From: DATGSL01 sp964645585 | GTDB lineage: Bacteria > Verrucomicrobiota > Verrucomicrobiia > Opitutales > T3Sed10-336 | Assembly (NCBI GenBank): GCA_964645585.1 | Contig: CAZYAN010000008.1 | Location: 30,026-94,025 of the forward strand | Direction of reading: 5' to 3' | Length of the DNA: 64,000 nt | In this document: in pieces, positions 62,161 to 64,000 of the stretch | Numbering within the stretch: position 1 is the first letter of the stretch | How the letters are laid out: each line of letters opens with the position of its first letter | Program-made: the position numbers and the translations under genes | The notes under the pieces: generated by a model | Databases searched by the model: none | Told to the model about the DNA's origin: nothing | Seen by the model: only the letters and a program-made list of their open reading frames with translations

Positions 62161-62817
62161 TCAGCGAAATTGGGTTCCGGCTTCGGGGTTGAACGGGCGA
62201 ACCCAGAGGAGGCTGATTTCGCCTCGGACGGAAGTGCCGGGTTTCAGCGCCGCCGCGAGAAGATCGTGTTCCTCGGTGTCATGGACGGGGTTTCCGTTTT
62301 CGTCGGTCTGGTCGTGCGAATGGAAATCCGCGACATTCAAAAGGTCGGCGGGGATGAGAATCTCGCGGCGGCCGCGTTCCCGCATCGAGCCGACAACGAG
62401 TTCAAGAGCTTCCGGCATCGTTCCGCTGCCGATCATGTGCTTTCTGGCGCGATTGCCATGGCTTTCTGAGGAATACGTGTCTTCGAGAACCCTGCCATTC
62501 TCCGCCACCAGGCGGTAATGCACGTAAACCGCGGCCCAGAGGGAAGGCCTGATGCCGTCGCCCGCGTGGATCTCGCGATAGCGGATCCCGCGAAGCAGTT
62601 CCTGCCATTCGCCGCGGTCGCTGTTTTCAGAGGCCGCGGCCGCGGGAGTCTCCGTGCCGAGCGGATCGTGCTGGCTCTCTGAGGCCGGGTCACCGAAACT
62701 CGCGAGCGGGAGAACGAAAGCGAGAGCGAGAACAGAGGCGATTGCAAGGCTGTGGGTGCATGATATCATTCCGATCGCCCGCACCCGCTTTGGTTGTTCG
62801 GCTGTTTCTTGGATCAT
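62161..62817 (-). CDS. exported FKBP-like peptidyl-prolyl isomerase
   Basis: A 218-residue exported protein; ATG 62817 keeps a basic n-region, ATG 62769 is an alternative. The hydrophobic core SLAIASVLALAFVLPLASFG is followed by a Ser/Ala linker. The FKBP fold shows VYVHYRLVAENGRVLEDTYS, GSGTMPEALELVVGSM and REILIPADLLN. The usual FKBP core aromatic residues are partly replaced and a His/Asp-rich insert (DFHSHDQTDENGNP) is present, so isomerase activity is uncertain. It starts 2 bases after the stop of the upstream gene. Confidence 0.8.
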   Translation of the reverse strand: MIQETAEQPKRVRAIGMISCTHSLAIASVLALAFVLPLASFGDPASESQHDPLGTETPAAAASENSDRGEWQELLRGIRYREIHAGDGIRPSLWAAVYVHYRLVAENGRVLEDTYSSESHGNRARKHMIGSGTMPEALELVVGSMRERGRREILIPADLLNVADFHSHDQTDENGNPVHDTEEHDLLAAALKPGTSVRGEISLLWVRPFNPEAGTQFR

Positions 62818-62819
62818 GG

Positions 62820-63626
62820 CTATTGGGTCGGGTCATCGGACGGGACCGCGAGTTCGGCCAGCTTTCCTTCTCCCAGGGTGCTGTCTTGGTAGAAACCGCG
62901 GAACGACGAGATTGCGGGGGAATCGCGGGTTTCCGAGTAGAGGGCGATATTGTAGCGAAAGTAGCCCCACGTCATGTTACCCGAGATGATGTTGCCGCCG
63001 GGAGTGTATCCAAAATTTGGGTTCGGGGTCCCGTCCGGATAGAACTCGTTGATCTGCCCATAGGAGTCGTGATCGACGTCCGCCTGGTGCCAGGCACCCC
63101 AGTTTTCTCCGTCGGGACTGACTGAGACCTCGACGAGCACAGAGGTCCCCTCGGGGAGATTTTCCTTCCACATCGGGGCGAAGCCATTGCTTTCGAACGT
63201 GAACTTCAGCGGCGGCGATTGGACCATGCCGATGCGCGGCTGCCCTTCCTCGCCGGGTTTGGGCGGCTCGAGTTCGAAGCCGCGGTCGGTGAGGCGCACG
63301 TTGTTGAGGACGAACCCTTCCGGCAAGTCGCCCGGCTTGAAGTGCTGCACGTAAAAATCGCGCGGCTGATCTTCCGGGTCCATCCCGTCCTCGGTGTAGT
63401 GAATCGGTTCCGGCTCCATTTCTGGCTCGGGAGACGGTTCCGTTTCGTCCGCAACAGGCATCGCATCGGGCGCGGTTTCGGCTCGCATAAATTGACGGTC
63501 GTCCGCCTTCGTTTCAGGCAGCGCCGCAATCGGGTCAGGGTTCGGCGGGTCGCGAAATATGAAAAGCAGGGCGAAGAGGGTGCCGAGCATACACGCGCCG
63601 ACGGTGAAGAAACGCTTCTTTTTCAT
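62820..63626 (-). CDS. hypothetical membrane-anchored protein
   Basis: A 268-residue protein of no family I recognise. The N-terminal helix FTVGACMLGTLFALLFIF acts as a signal anchor. Residues about 30-90 are Pro/Glu/Asp/Met-rich and probably extended. The rest is a beta-rich domain with tryptophans: PPLKFTFESNGFAPMWKENL, VLVEVSVSPDGENWGAW, GNMTWGYFRYNIALYS. This resembles carbohydrate-binding or discoidin-like sandwiches and the N-terminal domain of some amidases. It directly precedes the FKBP-like gene, which may help fold it or a partner. Confidence 0.75.
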   Translation of the reverse strand: MKKKRFFTVGACMLGTLFALLFIFRDPPNPDPIAALPETKADDRQFMRAETAPDAMPVADETEPSPEPEMEPEPIHYTEDGMDPEDQPRDFYVQHFKPGDLPEGFVLNNVRLTDRGFELEPPKPGEEGQPRIGMVQSPPLKFTFESNGFAPMWKENLPEGTSVLVEVSVSPDGENWGAWHQADVDHDSYGQINEFYPDGTPNPNFGYTPGGNIISGNMTWGYFRYNIALYSETRDSPAISSFRGFYQDSTLGEGKLAELAVPSDDPTQ

Positions 63627-63946
63627 GAGGCAAACGGGGGCGAAGATTTATGTGGTGATCGCGGAGGGCATTGTGCGGTCGCCGCGGAAAACGTCAAGGA
63701 GTTTGAGCACTTCATCGAAGCCAGGTTCACGTCGAAACCGAGACTGGACGCGGTTCGGGCCTTGGGCTTGGTTGCGACAGGGGGCTGAGCCGGTAACGGC
63801 AAGCGAAGAAGCCGCGGTTTTTTTAGCCTTTCGGATTGATTTTCAGGAACCGGGAACGAATATGAACTCCACTGGACCGCCTTCGAAAATGGCAGACGTT
63901 TCCGGAGCCCAAAGCGAAAGATTCGCCAGATCGCTGATTGGCAGCC
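63627..63946. other. intergenic region
   Basis: A 320-base space between the anchored protein gene and the tRNA gene. I see no conserved ORF. A GCCGCGG followed by seven Ts at about 63811-63824 is a possible weak terminator, but no good stem accompanies it. Confidence 0.35.
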
Positions 63947-64000
63947 GTCCCCGTAGTTCAATGGATAGAACCGCGGTTTCCTAAACCGTTAATCCGGGTT
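63947..64000 (+). tRNA. tRNA-Arg (anticodon CCT), 3' end outside window
   Basis: The first 54 bases fit a tRNA: acceptor 5' strand GTCCCCG, TA spacer, D-stem GTTC/GAAC, anticodon stem GCGGT/ACCGT with loop TTCCTAA (anticodon CCT), variable region TAATC and the start of the T-arm CGGGTT. The gene continues past the window. Confidence 0.9.

Noticed and set aside
63947..64000. tRNA gene as an integration site for a mobile element
   Set aside because: No integrase, direct repeat of the tRNA end or composition change is visible on the side inside the window.

Overview
The window looks like chromosomal DNA from a Verrucomicrobiota bacterium, probably of the Opitutia/Puniceicoccales type. This is inferred from gene content, not from a marker-gene tree. 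The pointers are a DUF5069 protein, a PPi-type phosphofructokinase, archaeal/eukaryal-type glycyl-tRNA synthetase, Rho with a long low-complexity N-terminus, H-X9-DG pseudopilins, and large exported proteins ending in a DGDGIPN-type module followed by a small beta domain. The DNA is GC-rich and most start codons lack a strong Shine-Dalgarno sequence. One 100-N scaffold gap (12475-12574) interrupts a tandem repeat.

Layout. 1-6.9 kb: partial PhoPQ-related protein, a six-hairpin glycosidase-like protein, an alkaline-phosphatase/EEP-nuclease fusion and a TerC membrane protein. 6.9-11.3 kb: a coupled pair of exported amidohydrolases. 11.4-20.2 kb: mostly housekeeping (diaminopimelate dehydrogenase, DUF5069, glycine cleavage T and H, PEGA lipoprotein, CNNM/CBS transporter, Lgt, Sel1-repeat membrane protein, CoaE). 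20.2-30.6 kb: rho, then the type IV pilus motor block (GspE-type ATPase, PilT, PilB, PilC), an exported cyclophilin, phosphatidylserine decarboxylase and a small lipoprotein. 30.9-38.2 kb: surface glycan genes (GT2-hexapeptide fusion, GT2, acyltransferase), an FG-GAP propeller protein, DUF167, a TPR protein and a NAPE-PLD-like hydrolase.

38.4-48.4 kb is the most distinctive stretch. Two paralogous giant exported beta-propeller/beta-sandwich proteins, two pseudopilins and a heparinase II/III-like lyase lie together. The first giant gene and the second pseudopilin gene are preceded by the same bipartite promoter-like element (TTGACG-N10-GGTAAC-YGTA-NN-GTGCA). I infer a secreted polysaccharide-handling system linked to pilin-like surface structures.

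48.5-53.4 kb holds a frameshifted kinase-like gene and a cbb3 oxidase operon. The operon encodes CcoN, a CcoO-cytochrome c fusion and three short proteins I do not recognise. Two FNR/FixK-like palindromes lie upstream. 53.7-64 kb: a DmpA-type peptidase, an isoaspartyl peptidase, nagA overlapping a beta-helix lipoprotein gene, PPi-PFK, glycyl-tRNA synthetase, an exported FKBP-like protein with an unknown anchored partner, and the first 54 bases of a tRNA-Arg(CCT). Several intergenic spaces carry degenerate 7-8 bp repeats resembling the STRRs of cyanobacteria. No CRISPR array, rRNA, integrase or transposase was seen.
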